Part shown: positions 1 to 9,045 of the stretch, piece after piece
How the letters are laid out: each line of letters opens with the position of its first letter
Numbering within the stretch: position 1 is the first letter of the stretch
Source of the DNA: Scytonema hofmannii PCC 7110
GTDB lineage: Bacteria; Cyanobacteriota; Cyanobacteriia; Cyanobacteriales; Nostocaceae
Direction: 5' to 3'
Assembly: GCF_000346485.2 (NCBI RefSeq)
Contig: NZ_KQ976354.1
Location: forward strand, 4,546,436-4,610,435
Length of the DNA: 64,000 bases
The notes under the pieces: generated by a model
The model's input: only the letters and a program-made list of their open reading frames with translations
Told to the model about the DNA's origin: nothing
Databases searched by the model: none
Program-made: the position numbers and the translations under genes

Positions 1-8
1 AAAGCACG

Positions 9-953
9 GTGGGTGAGTGGAGCAACGAGCTTGCCGTTTCGTCAGGTGGGTTGTCAGTTACACTCAACTATCCGTCTGCAATTCGCGATAACTACCCCGA
101 CGTTGTAGCTGGAAGCAATAAAGGGACATTTAATCCACCATTGGCTACAATTTACGTGCAGCGCACAGACACCGGAGAAATCCGCTCGTTCTCTGGGTTT
201 GGGGTTGTTGTAGGAGGAAACTCACAGATTTTCACTGTTAATGATTGGAACAGTGGCTCAGTCGTCGCCTCACTCCCATCGGCGGCGGCTGATTTTTCTC
301 TATTTGCACCGGGGGGGGTGGCGATCGCTTCTTCGATTGCTGGCAATTTTCCCGCAGCCACCTACAAGGCTTGTTATGCCTTTGTTTATGACGGGAATCA
401 AGTTACTAGCATCTCTCACGCTTCACCGCCCTGTATAGCCGAAATAAACGGGGATTTTAGCCCTCCATCAATAAGTGTTGGATCTGTGACTGCGTTACCT
501 TCAGGGTCATCGCCAACGGTTACAAATTCTGGGAGTGGTTCTCAAGCAATATTTAATTTTGGATTTTCTCCAGGTGAAGGTGCGGGTGGGGCTTCGTTCA
601 GTGGTGAAATTGTCTGTTCCGGCACCTGTGTTATCGCGGGTACTGGAAAAGCGTTTAAATTCTATGCCCCACAACCAAATTTGGAAATCACGGTGCAAGT
701 TAGTTTCGATATGACAGTTAGTACTGGTGCGAATTCAATTCAATTGCACCGATGGTCGCAAGAGCCAAATACGAATTTAAGTGGAAGAGAATTCGTTGCT
801 GAAATGTCTCAAGCAGGAGGCAAGGCAACAGTTATCATTGATTCAATATATCGATGGATAAGTTTTTTTGCGAAAAATCCCAGCCTTGGCGACAATTTTG
901 ACGGTTGCTGCTTTACCGTTGAAGGAAATACTTTTACCCTTATGAGTTTCTAG
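9..953 (+). CDS. Phage tail-fibre-like protein, probably 5'-truncated by the window edge
   Basis: About 314 residues can be read from a GTG at base 9, but the frame is open to the window edge and I see no ribosome site, so the true start is probably outside. Residues about 155-195 contain the element VTALPSGSSPTVTNSGSG followed by a NFGFSPGEG segment; this short element (SVT.LP.GS..TVTNSG...A.F.FG...G) recurs in many phage tail fibre and receptor-binding proteins. The rest is Gly/Ser-rich beta-type sequence with no catalytic motif. It is the first of three plus-strand genes that run towards the minus-strand tail operon. Role in host attachment is inferred from the motif and context only. Confidence 0.55.
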   Translation: MGEWSNELAVSSGGLSVTLNYPSAIRDNYPDVVAGSNKGTFNPPLATIYVQRTDTGEIRSFSGFGVVVGGNSQIFTVNDWNSGSVVASLPSAAADFSLFAPGGVAIASSIAGNFPAATYKACYAFVYDGNQVTSISHASPPCIAEINGDFSPPSISVGSVTALPSGSSPTVTNSGSGSQAIFNFGFSPGEGAGGASFSGEIVCSGTCVIAGTGKAFKFYAPQPNLEITVQVSFDMTVSTGANSIQLHRWSQEPNTNLSGREFVAEMSQAGGKATVIIDSIYRWISFFAKNPSLGDNFDGCCFTVEGNTFTLMSF

Positions 954-955
954 TT

Positions 956-1681
956 ATGAGAACGCTCATTAAACTTATTATTTATATAGGCGATCGCAAA
1001 GAAGAGCGATTTCTAAGATTGCTTGCGAAACTGGAATTTGGAGTTGCTATTTTTTGCGAAAAGCTATCACGAATGGCGCACGAAGAAGGATATTATAATT
1101 TATCAAAAATGCTAGCCGAGCACGCCAAGCAAGAAGAAAAGCACGGACGCATGTTATCTTCTTTGGTGGACGGCTGCGATCGCATATCGCTTAACGGTCA
1201 AACCGGGCATTGGTTTCACTTGAAGCGCTCCAACGGTCAAGACATACTAAAAACTCGCAATAATAGAGACTCAAAAGCAGAAGTTGCTACTCTATCTTGG
1301 GATTCTGTTGCTTATCCCGGAGAACGAATAGAGGGAGAATACGAAGCTCTAGATGGTATCAGTCAGCGCTATTTTTCTTTAAGATTGTTATTTGGAGGGC
1401 ACAAGCCTGCGGATTTTTCTTGGGCAGACAGGCTGGCTTTTATGCACTGTTTGGAGTTAAGAACGAAAGAATTTTATGAAATGCTCTCAACTCAATCTAA
1501 ACTGGAAACATTGAGGGCGATTTCATCTCAGATTGCTATTGACGAGAAAGAGCACGGCGACTATCTCAAATACGCGCTGACCAGTTTTTCTGAGCTACCT
1601 GCGTCACACATAGAAAAGTGGCAATTTCGGCTGTATTGTTCGTTATGGGGATTATTGGTTGATGGCTGGAGGTATCTCTGA
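956..1681 (+). CDS. Ferritin-like di-iron domain protein in the phage tail region
   Basis: A 241-residue protein starting 2 bases after the fibre gene's stop. It shows the ligand pattern of a ferritin-like four-helix bundle: Glu27 in helix 1, then EEKH (residues 60-63, ExxH) in helix 2, and a second pair towards the C terminus (Glu in LELRTKEF and ExxH in DEKEHGDYL). About 90 residues rich in loops separate the two helix pairs, longer than in rubrerythrin-type proteins. Such domains bind two metal ions and act in oxidation, peroxide scavenging or iron handling. No targeting signal is visible. Finding it between fibre-like and structural genes is unusual. The fold call is from motifs, and the activity is unknown. 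Confidence 0.6.
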   Translation: MRTLIKLIIYIGDRKEERFLRLLAKLEFGVAIFCEKLSRMAHEEGYYNLSKMLAEHAKQEEKHGRMLSSLVDGCDRISLNGQTGHWFHLKRSNGQDILKTRNNRDSKAEVATLSWDSVAYPGERIEGEYEALDGISQRYFSLRLLFGGHKPADFSWADRLAFMHCLELRTKEFYEMLSTQSKLETLRAISSQIAIDEKEHGDYLKYALTSFSELPASHIEKWQFRLYCSLWGLLVDGWRYL

Positions 1682-2909
1682 ATCCCAACTGTGGAACACG
1701 TGGAAGCAAGCTACAAAGCGCATGGTTCCCGTGAAGGTTGGCAAAGCAAAAAAAGGCGATCGCGTATATTTTAGCATGGGTATTGGTCGGGTTCAGGGGC
1801 AATGCTTGACCGATGTCAGTGGAGATGCGATCGCGTTATTAACTGACAAGGGGAATTGGTATCTATTAGGGGAAGATCGGGGGGGGGAAGATCGGGGGAC
1901 AGAGAGCCGGAGCACCACTCGCGTTCTAGAGTATAGAAGGGTAGATGTCAAGAAAAAAGAGATCGCTGGTTACGTTGGATTCGCCAATCTAGGAAGTGAA
2001 TACCCGTTAGGCAGGTCTACGGTAAAAATTTGGCGTTTTAAAAAAATTCCGGAATCACCTTCTTTTACAAATCTCGTCGAGTTTGCCGTGCTTAACACTT
2101 CCCCTGTCGTTTCTTACAATTCCATGATTGTTCGAGAAAGAAAAATACAATACTGGTTTGGGAGGAATATCGGGGCAATTTACGTAAGATTAATCGCCAG
2201 TACTTTTATTCGGAAGCTAGTTTTTAATTCAGCCTCTTCTTTATTGGAGGAAGATAGTTTTCATAACTTAAGCGTTGAGTTTTTAGAATATAGTGACGAC
2301 TATAATTACTATTATAATAATGTTGCCCAATCACCAATTACCAGAGTTGTTAAATATTTTGATAGCGAAAATCAGTTGAAGTTGGCGGCAGTACTGACGA
2401 CTAGTGACGAAACAGATGCTAGCACTCAAGGAGTTTTTATTTGGAATTTAGGCGATGCCGCCAACCCCACTTTTCCGACGAATGTTTGTTGCTATTTTGG
2501 AAGGGCATTTGGAAGGACGGACACCACCGCTAGAGATCGCCCCGTTGATATGTATGGCGTTCGAGGTGGTATTGTTTTTGATTTTATTTATTTTAAAATT
2601 TTTGTGAAGGACGAATATTTGAAGTTTGCTCAAGGGAAGAAATTGCTTCAGGCGGATTTGATATTTTCAAGCGATACTCCCCCAACTTTTATTTGGTATC
2701 AAGAGCCTGGGGTTCCTCAAAATTTAGTAAAAAGCGATCTGACGATTGGGAATATGCCGCCTCCAATAGATACGCGATCGCCGTATCTTCTTAAACCCAG
2801 TCCACTACAGCCGTATTTCTATCAAAACTTTCTGAGCAATACTCCTAAAAATTTGTTTTTACCAATTAGTAATAAAGATATTGCAGGTGATGCTCGGATT
2901 TTCCGCTAG
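1662..2909 (+). CDS. Hypothetical phage protein, 415 aa
   Basis: I do not recognise this protein. The ATG at 1662 lies inside the ferritin-like gene (20-base overlap), so the two are probably translationally coupled; a TTG one codon upstream is less likely. The first 80 residues are basic and contain a short low-complexity segment (EDRGGEDRG) that arises from a G-rich tandem sequence near 1870-1900. The remainder is beta-rich with many aromatic residues, no membrane segment and no catalytic motif. It ends in a 4-base tail-to-tail overlap with the small minus-strand gene at 2906-3070. A virion or fibre-associated role is possible from position only. Confidence 0.5.
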   Translation: MAGGISESQLWNTWKQATKRMVPVKVGKAKKGDRVYFSMGIGRVQGQCLTDVSGDAIALLTDKGNWYLLGEDRGGEDRGTESRSTTRVLEYRRVDVKKKEIAGYVGFANLGSEYPLGRSTVKIWRFKKIPESPSFTNLVEFAVLNTSPVVSYNSMIVRERKIQYWFGRNIGAIYVRLIASTFIRKLVFNSASSLLEEDSFHNLSVEFLEYSDDYNYYYNNVAQSPITRVVKYFDSENQLKLAAVLTTSDETDASTQGVFIWNLGDAANPTFPTNVCCYFGRAFGRTDTTARDRPVDMYGVRGGIVFDFIYFKIFVKDEYLKFAQGKKLLQADLIFSSDTPPTFIWYQEPGVPQNLVKSDLTIGNMPPPIDTRSPYLLKPSPLQPYFYQNFLSNTPKNLFLPISNKDIAGDARIFR

Positions 2910-3070
2910 CGCCCGTAACCTAGATAGCGCTTGGTTGTCGTCTTTGTCTCGGTTTTGGGTTTGTTGATCGCGTAAGCTTGTCCCCTTAGTTTTACATTGA
3001 TTTTGCTATTTGTTTCTGATATTCGTGGAAACAAAGATTTCCACAATTGAAGAATTTCTCTGTCTTGCAT
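2906..3070 (-). CDS. Small basic protein, 54 aa
   Basis: An open frame of 54 codons running from an ATG at 3070 to a TAG at 2906-2908. It lies downstream of the 901-aa tail gene in the same direction. The product is basic (many Lys, Arg and Thr in its C-terminal half, ending RYLGYGR) with no membrane segment. Codon usage looks like its neighbours, and the frame fills an otherwise empty gap exactly, which is why I list it. No homologue is recognised. Confidence 0.4.
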   Translation of the reverse strand: MQDREILQLWKSLFPRISETNSKINVKLRGQAYAINKPKTETKTTTKRYLGYGR

Positions 3071-3094
3071 AGTATTCGTTGTTTGTCTTTTGTT

Positions 3095-3115
3095 ATCTGC
3101 GGAAATTCCGCAGAT
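3095..3115. repeat. Phage palindrome copy 1 (TCTGCGGAAATTCCGCAGA)
   Basis: A 21-bp perfect palindrome lying 4 bp beyond the stop codon of the 901-aa gene. Further copies in the window lie at 11774, 16642, 18436, 32833, 33644, 37832, 40098, 44632, 48678 and 57387, with CTATCTCGG variants at 37229 and 55997. In RNA it would form a strong hairpin without a U tract. Confidence 0.9.
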
Positions 3116-3119
3116 GCGA

Positions 3120-5825
3120 TTATCCGGGATTGCGACGCGATCGCACGCTCGCCCAGTCCAGCAGCTGACCGAGGTTTTCGTTAATAATGTTAATGACTAA
3201 CACGCTCAACTCTGGATTTGACGGATCGCCGTTGACCGGGATTTTAAAGTATTCCAATTGTGGCAGCATCCAGCGTCCCAACGTCAACCGGGTAACGGCG
3301 GTGAGACGAGGTTTTCTGTCAATTGCTCCGAGAATATTTAACGTAGTTGAAGCGCCCAGGACTACTCTTTGGCGGTATTCACCATTGAGATAGTAGTTAA
3401 AGCGATCGCCCTCTTTGATGTTTAGGTTACCTCCTATATCCAAAGTTTCCGTCAGTCCCTGTCTCCAGTTTTCGATAGCGAGCTTGCACCTTGCGGCTGT
3501 TAGTGCTTCTTCTAAAGTTTTGGCGAGAGGGAAATCTTCGGAGCCGTTTACTGGATCTTCCGAAGTGTAGCCCGGAGTGCGGATTAAATATTTGTATTGT
3601 TGTTCGCGATCGCTCTCGGTTTTGGAATTGTTTTGAGAGGGTTCTTCTTTTGCGTACAGCGCCACTCTGCGTTGGTGAACGGGCAGATCTCCCGTTCCTT
3701 GTTCGATGCTGGTTTCAGCGAGAGCTTGAGCGATCTGTTGCCCTTCGGCTTTGAACTTTTTGATGTACTTGATCCACTTTTGAGGATACAACTGAACACC
3801 TTGTTCATAGATAGGAATTTTGTTATCAAATCCCACAAGTTTTTCCTCATAGACTGCGGGAATGACTTCTACTCTTGCCTCAAACATTGACTCTTCTCCC
3901 ACAATCAAATCGGGTGCAAGCTTGGTTTCAGAGTCTGGTTCCACACCTTCGTTGTCTGGGTTGGGTCGGGAAGCAAAGGCAAATGATTCAGTGCGTTCCC
4001 ATTCTACGTAGTAAGGGGGTGCGTAATCGGGGTTGATAAGTGCTCGCAGCGAACTTGTCCCATCTCGGTTGCATACCTTGTAAGTCTCGAATAATCCTTC
4101 AGAACTGTATTCCGGCATCAACTTCAATCTGTAGCTGCTACGACTAGTGACCGGGATTCGGAAAAATTCGTAAAGCTCTTGTTCTTCGTCGGTTTCCTCT
4201 ATTTCCAGGGTTTCGGGGCTATCGGTAGATTCTTGCCGCCAGCGAACGGTGTTGTATCCGGACTCGAAAATATAAAGTAAATATCCAGTGCCTTCATCGT
4301 AAATGTAATCGGTGCGCGTGCGCTTTATGCACTTCCAGTACTGTAGCGCGTTCCCCTTAAGTTCATCGCTACCGTCATCGTAGATTTGGAGTGCAGTGTA
4401 GGCAAACCCCCAAATTTCGTCAACTTTGCTTACCTCCGTCCCATCTTCTTGATTGACGTAGCTGCGGGTTTTTGTCGATCCACCTAGATCGAAACACAAA
4501 CTCATGACTCTAATAACAGACACTCCATCGGGCGGGTTGTGAGCGTTTAAATCTCCATCAATTCTCGTGTCTCTGGTTGGCGGTTTCCGCACGTAGCGCG
4601 GCTGGCTTTGTCCTTGTGTTTTTTCTCTAGTATCGTCTTTTGGGTTTGAAAATTCCCCTGTTAATTCTACATTGGGATACTCAAAAGCTAGTGCCGTTGG
4701 AATCTCTGATTTAATTGTGGGAATTGGCGCTTTTTGGATGGCTGATGGGAAATAAACAAAATCTGGAGCAATGGGGTTGATGTTGGGAACGATCGCGGCT
4801 CTTTTGGATGGACGAGCGATCGCATCATAACTAGTTTCAACTTCTCCGAGTATATCAGGCTCTTGATAAAACCAAGCTTTGGTGGAATTGATGGGAATGA
4901 CCTCAACAGCAGATGTCGTTGACCAGCGAACAAAACTGTTGGCTACCCTCAATCGCTCTTCTAGTAATTGCGAAGGACTAACGACTGCATCTCTTGGAGT
5001 TCCTCTCTCAATGGGGACTGGCTTGAGTGTTGGTCCCGAATAAGGGATTCCCGCACGGCTCAATAATTCTTGAATGCTGACGCTGTTATTTGGATCGGTT
5101 GTGCTGTTTAAAACCCCCGTGGAACATTCGGGGTCTTGAAATGGCTCGTTGTTAGGCGTGCTGTTACCGCCGTCGCGCCGCAAAAATACTGGGTCTTCAA
5201 TGCGGTTTTCCCACTTACCACCTAAACTTACGCTGATTTTACACCTTGAATCGGGGTAAATGCTGCGAGGTAGTTCCACAATTCTGATGCTGTTGATTCT
5301 CAGTGGTAATCCATAAATTTCCAGTTCTGTGCCCGGTGTGAAAATCTGCTGTAGTTGGGATTTGCTAAGAGTTGATTCTAGTTGGAAACTGACTCTGGGA
5401 TGTTGCTCGAAGTCGCGATCGATTTGAATATTTCCCTCTAGTGGCAGTCGGGTAAACAGCCACGGGTAAGGACCGGGAAGCATCGGTGGGGCGTATTTGA
5501 TTTGCTCTTTCTTACCCAGCAGAACGAGCGATCGCACTCCCGGAACAAATACCCGCACCGTCTTGGTATAGGGGTCGTATTGATATTCGCCGTACTTTAA
5601 AGTTTTGGCGACTGTTGGGGTTAAAGTTTGTCCGTTGGCGATAACGGAAACGAGATCCAAGTCTTGAGGAAGGGCGATGATTTTCGGTGGGTTGTTAATG
5701 GCGATCGCTTCAACTTCTCCATAATCAATTCGCACCAAAGGAGCGTATCCACCCTCAGGCATTTCTGTCAGGTGGGCAGTGTAGGTAGTATCAATTGTAG
5801 GTGAGTTAAAGTCGATTGAAATCAC
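3120..5825 (-). CDS. Large phage tail/baseplate-type structural protein, 901 aa
   Basis: The largest minus-strand gene of the left tail module. The N-terminal part has many short beta segments, with no signal peptide, membrane segment or catalytic motif. The C-terminal 200 residues contain a helical stretch (KTLEEALTAARCKLAIENW) followed by beta sequence, as seen in large tail-tip or baseplate hub proteins. It is the last large gene of an operon that passes through fibre-like genes. Its position at the far end of the tail module and its size suggest a tail tip or host-recognition component, but I cannot name a family. The upstream gap of 26 bp to the small membrane protein gene suggests co-transcription. 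A palindrome follows its stop. Confidence 0.55.
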   Translation of the reverse strand: MISIDFNSPTIDTTYTAHLTEMPEGGYAPLVRIDYGEVEAIAINNPPKIIALPQDLDLVSVIANGQTLTPTVAKTLKYGEYQYDPYTKTVRVFVPGVRSLVLLGKKEQIKYAPPMLPGPYPWLFTRLPLEGNIQIDRDFEQHPRVSFQLESTLSKSQLQQIFTPGTELEIYGLPLRINSIRIVELPRSIYPDSRCKISVSLGGKWENRIEDPVFLRRDGGNSTPNNEPFQDPECSTGVLNSTTDPNNSVSIQELLSRAGIPYSGPTLKPVPIERGTPRDAVVSPSQLLEERLRVANSFVRWSTTSAVEVIPINSTKAWFYQEPDILGEVETSYDAIARPSKRAAIVPNINPIAPDFVYFPSAIQKAPIPTIKSEIPTALAFEYPNVELTGEFSNPKDDTREKTQGQSQPRYVRKPPTRDTRIDGDLNAHNPPDGVSVIRVMSLCFDLGGSTKTRSYVNQEDGTEVSKVDEIWGFAYTALQIYDDGSDELKGNALQYWKCIKRTRTDYIYDEGTGYLLYIFESGYNTVRWRQESTDSPETLEIEETDEEQELYEFFRIPVTSRSSYRLKLMPEYSSEGLFETYKVCNRDGTSSLRALINPDYAPPYYVEWERTESFAFASRPNPDNEGVEPDSETKLAPDLIVGEESMFEARVEVIPAVYEEKLVGFDNKIPIYEQGVQLYPQKWIKYIKKFKAEGQQIAQALAETSIEQGTGDLPVHQRRVALYAKEEPSQNNSKTESDREQQYKYLIRTPGYTSEDPVNGSEDFPLAKTLEEALTAARCKLAIENWRQGLTETLDIGGNLNIKEGDRFNYYLNGEYRQRVVLGASTTLNILGAIDRKPRLTAVTRLTLGRWMLPQLEYFKIPVNGDPSNPELSVLVINIINENLGQLLDWASVRSRRNPG

Positions 5826-5851
5826 TTTGTTTACACTTTTTCTTGTTTAAC

Positions 5852-5953
5852 TTACTTGTGATTCTCTGTCTCTTCCCAGATTAAAGCGATGTATATTAGA
5901 ACGACTAGCGGCATCAAAATCAATAGTAAAATCAATCCCAAAATTAATATCAT
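5852..5953 (-). CDS. Tiny single-span membrane protein, 33 aa
   Basis: A 33-codon frame whose ATG overlaps the stop of the preceding gene (ATGA, 5950-5953). Residues 2-26 are almost entirely Ile, Leu and Val with one Gly and one Pro, giving one strong membrane segment, followed by a short charged tail (WEETENHK). Size and position between tail genes fit a holin-, spanin- or superinfection-type phage membrane peptide, but there is no family match that I can make. The ATGA overlap is the main support for it being real. Confidence 0.5.
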   Translation of the reverse strand: MILILGLILLLILMPLVVLIYIALIWEETENHK

Positions 5954-6504
5954 CTCAGTTGCATATGTCCTTCGCTGTCAATGTTAAATTGCATGAAGGT
6001 GCGATCGCATATTTCATTTAAGTCTTTTATCTCTACCGAAGTGGGCTTTGCTGGAACATTTAAGCTGTCAACGATGACATTTAAGTTATCAACGATGACA
6101 TCCCAAACTGCTTTTAAAAATTGATAATCGGGTGATGCTCCCATTGCTATATCAGCACAATTAGAAACTAAAACTTGTGCTTCTATCTTAGCGGAGGATT
6201 GATTGCAGATTCTTCTAAATCCCGCATTCAAGATGATTGTTTTATTGAAATCAACCCAGTTTGGCTGTACTGGATCGGGCGGCGGTGCAAGGTCGGGGCG
6301 GTCTCTGAGTTCGTAATTCAAGTCTTTTCCTTCTGCCCAATTATCCCAAGCAGTTTTTATAGAATTGCGCGTGGGTTCGTAGTCTATAAGATTCCAGTTT
6401 ATAGTTTTGGAATTTATATCCCAAGGGACTTGAGAAAATGAATCATCGGTTTGAACGTGGATTGTGACTATGTTACCAGTGTGATCGTAAGTTATTTTTA
6501 TCAT
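5950..6504 (-). CDS. Hypothetical tail-region protein, 184 aa
   Basis: I place the start at 6504 because the sequence TAATG there joins the stop of the upstream gene to this ATG; the longer frame to 6576 would overlap that gene by 73 bases. The product has no recognised family. It contains a Pro-rich segment (APPPDPVQP) in the middle and a short internal repeat (NLNVIVDNLNV-like, from a local duplication near 6060-6095). A phage structural or tail-fibre assembly role is possible from context. Confidence 0.55.
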   Translation of the reverse strand: MIKITYDHTGNIVTIHVQTDDSFSQVPWDINSKTINWNLIDYEPTRNSIKTAWDNWAEGKDLNYELRDRPDLAPPPDPVQPNWVDFNKTIILNAGFRRICNQSSAKIEAQVLVSNCADIAMGASPDYQFLKAVWDVIVDNLNVIVDSLNVPAKPTSVEIKDLNEICDRTFMQFNIDSEGHMQLR

Positions 6505-7103
6505 TATCTTATTAGCCTGTACTCGATCATTTGGGTGACATTGATAGAATTTCCAGAAGTTCCTTGTTTCTGCCACAAGGTTCTAAAGCTCGTTGGATAT
6601 TGATTTTGTCCGAGATTTTGAAGAGCCAAATTAATATTTGTTGCCTGAGTAGAATATATTTGTCCAGAAGCGCCCCCTTGCGTATTAATAGAAACCAGTC
6701 CAGTTACGGGAGCAGCTAAAATCGCGGCGCTAGTGTTGTTGTAATAGTAAATTTGTCCCCCGGAGAGAGAATCGAATAAAAAATAATCCGTTGCTGAACT
6801 TACTGTCACGCTGAAAATGACAGCAATGCTTACATTTACTACAAAAAGTCCCCTGAATCTATTATTTGGAATTGGGCATACAGCCCATTGATTATTGGAA
6901 GCTATGCCAACTCCTGAAAATCCCGTAGTGACTTGAGATGCGTGGAATAAGGTTTTAGAAAGCCAATACGTCCCGTTCCATGTCCACTCTTGAACCAGAT
7001 CTCCATTGCTATTTCTCTCCATCCAAATTTGCCCTCTTTTTGGAGAAAGTGGAGAATTTATGGAATCAAAATATAGTCCTCTGTCTAGTATTTGTATAAC
7101 CAT
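6504..7103 (-). CDS. Tail-fibre or spike-like protein, 199 aa
   Basis: A soluble beta-rich protein. The N-terminal half has the pattern seen in fibre proteins that read out as RGQIWMERNSNGD then EWTWNGTYW. The C-terminal half is rich in Ser, Asn and Thr. It lies 2 bp downstream of the 450-aa repeat-containing fibre gene and overlaps the next gene by one base. No catalytic residues are evident. A virion surface or fibre role is inferred from composition and neighbourhood. Confidence 0.5.
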   Translation of the reverse strand: MVIQILDRGLYFDSINSPLSPKRGQIWMERNSNGDLVQEWTWNGTYWLSKTLFHASQVTTGFSGVGIASNNQWAVCPIPNNRFRGLFVVNVSIAVIFSVTVSSATDYFLFDSLSGGQIYYYNNTSAAILAAPVTGLVSINTQGGASGQIYSTQATNINLALQNLGQNQYPTSFRTLWQKQGTSGNSINVTQMIEYRLIR

Positions 7104-7105
7104 TT

Positions 7106-8458
7106 TTACATCCCCACCGCAACTAAAGAAATATTGGGAGATGTGCCAGTTATAACTGTCACATTTGCCTTGAGATAGCCTGTGGGAGTATTAGTGAGGA
7201 TTAGTATTCCTCCATCAGCCGTATCGGTGAAAGTTGTTACAGTGTGCCATTTCGAGCCATTGGCACTTATTTGAATATCTATTGAAATAGTTGTTAAACT
7301 TCCGGAGTTTACGATTAGTTGAATTTGAAAATCTTTAAAAATACTTCCAAGATTTTGAGAGCTTCCGTTTACTGAAGTCGTAACGTTCGATAGCAAAGAA
7401 ACTGGCTGTAATGCAAAATTACTGACAGAGACAGAGCCGATCGCATTACTCCCAGCAGATAGTGCAGGCAGCGAAGAAACTGCAACGCTTCCACTTACTG
7501 GTTGAGTGGCTGGGAAGTTAGAAACTGAAACCGAGCCAGAAATAGCTTGAGTCTCCGGGAAATTCCCGACGCTTATATTACCCGACACTAGCTGAGTGCT
7601 AGGAAAGTTCGAGACTGAAACCGAACCGCTAATCGGTTGAGTACTGGCGCTGCTATCAGTTTTTAAAGCTCCGTTGATCGTTAGAGCGGGTGGGAGGCGA
7701 TTGCGAACTTGAGCAAGCGTTATTTCCGTCGCTCCCCCAGTTGTGGAACCGCCCGCACCCTCAACGATTACTTTGCCATCTTCCGTGACAGCGATCGGCT
7801 TAACGTCGCCGCTAGGGTCTATGCCCCCAACCACTTGCGTTTCTGTAATATCTGGTGATGTTGTAAAAGTCATTGTTCCCGGTCTTAGAATGGTTTCTTT
7901 AAAAGTAAAACCCCAGTCTTTTTTTAAATAATCTTCTTTAGCTTTAATGAGCGAAGGAAGGTTGGTATCTAATACTAACTCGCCCCACCTAATAGTTGCT
8001 AATTCACCATCATAAGCACTTGCGCTTGTGGTTTCTGGATGGCAAAAATCGACAACCTTAACAGGAGAATAACGCCTGTATGAGGTTGTTTCCGATATGT
8101 CTGCTAATTGTTTTATAATATTGAGTATTAATTTTCTGTGGTCTTTGACTGTAACCTTAAATCCCCTGCGTGTATTAGCAGGGGCGTAGACAGCAGGTGA
8201 ATTAAAAGTATTTCTAAATCCCTTTTCCCCTAACACGTCGTTTTCTACGTCGTAGTCGGGGTACAGGGTTAAATAAATATAGTCTTCTGTATCATCAGCG
8301 TCGTATAAAGTTGCATCAAACAAATCCAAATGTTTGTGCTCTAGGTTTAGTTGTTCTGCGGTTGCTAGCGGGACTCTCAAAAGCAATCGTTTGTGACTAA
8401 AACGAGCATCACAAGCATGAGTTTGGTGGTAAGCTATAACATCATCTCTTAGTGTCAT
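7106..8458 (-). CDS. Phage tail-fibre protein with tandem SVSNFP repeats, 450 aa
   Basis: Residues 1-190 form a mixed alpha/beta domain of unknown family. From about residue 255 to 345 comes a ladder of roughly 14-residue repeats of the type QPISGSVSVSNFPSTQ, at least five copies with drift. Ladders of this type (TQPVSGTVSVSNFP) are common in phage tail fibres and receptor-binding proteins. The last 90 residues form a jelly-roll-like beta domain. The start overlaps the upstream stop by 4 bases (ATGA, 8455-8458), so the two genes are coupled. Host-surface binding is the likely role. Confidence 0.6.
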   Translation of the reverse strand: MTLRDDVIAYHQTHACDARFSHKRLLLRVPLATAEQLNLEHKHLDLFDATLYDADDTEDYIYLTLYPDYDVENDVLGEKGFRNTFNSPAVYAPANTRRGFKVTVKDHRKLILNIIKQLADISETTSYRRYSPVKVVDFCHPETTSASAYDGELATIRWGELVLDTNLPSLIKAKEDYLKKDWGFTFKETILRPGTMTFTTSPDITETQVVGGIDPSGDVKPIAVTEDGKVIVEGAGGSTTGGATEITLAQVRNRLPPALTINGALKTDSSASTQPISGSVSVSNFPSTQLVSGNISVGNFPETQAISGSVSVSNFPATQPVSGSVAVSSLPALSAGSNAIGSVSVSNFALQPVSLLSNVTTSVNGSSQNLGSIFKDFQIQLIVNSGSLTTISIDIQISANGSKWHTVTTFTDTADGGILILTNTPTGYLKANVTVITGTSPNISLVAVGM

Positions 8459-9045
8459 TTTCTGAATATCATCCTTCCGCTTACAGTTCCAAGGCTGATA
8501 GACGTTATTCTGACTCGCATATATCTTGCTAGTTTCCTCGGAGAGTAAAATCCTGCTGAGCTAGCAGAAGTCATAAAACTATTTGAAGTATCGCTTAAAT
8601 TTTCAAATGCGATCGCATTCCAACTACTATTATTGTTGCTACCTTCAATAGTAAATGATGTTGTTGGCATCCCAGTAAAAGTTATTTGCAGAACTGCTGA
8701 ATTGTAAGCTTTAACATCGGTGGATGCGATCGCAAATCCGCCCGCAGCAGTTGCGCTTCCAGATACCTCTAGATACTCTTCTCTCAATGCTACTACTACA
8801 GCAGTATCGTCTGCTGCTGTAGGGGTGTTGGCATCTTTAATTGTTGCCTGAGTTTGATTTGTCTTGTCCTTGAGAGATGTACTGCTATTGGCAGTGGTAC
8901 TACTTTCTTTTGCTCTTTTGATATTAGCAAGAGTTTCTAGTAGCTTTTCCGGATAACCATTGGGAAAACGTTCTCCGTGAGCCGCTAGTGCATCCTTAGC
9001 TCTTTGTTCTAGCTGTTCTAGAACTGTGTCTAGTTTGGTTGACAT
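8455..9045 (-). CDS. Phage structural protein, 196 aa
   Basis: The N-terminal 55 residues are helical and charged, followed by a Thr/Ser/Asn-rich linker. The C-terminal 110 residues form a beta-sandwich-like domain (YLEVSGSATAAGGFA, then TFTGMPTTSFTIEGSNNNS) of the sort found in fibre and baseplate accessory proteins. Its frame overlaps the upstream gene by 16 bases and the downstream gene by 4. The family is not identified, and the virion role is inferred from the operon. Confidence 0.5.
   Translation of the reverse strand: MSTKLDTVLEQLEQRAKDALAAHGERFPNGYPEKLLETLANIKRAKESSTTANSSTSLKDKTNQTQATIKDANTPTAADDTAVVVALREEYLEVSGSATAAGGFAIASTDVKAYNSAVLQITFTGMPTTSFTIEGSNNNSSWNAIAFENLSDTSNSFMTSASSAGFYSPRKLARYMRVRITSISLGTVSGRMIFRK

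Noticed and set aside
1860-1910. Tandem GGGGGAAGATCGGGG as a functional repeat
   Set aside because: Only two units and in-frame; probably slippage in a G-rich coding stretch.
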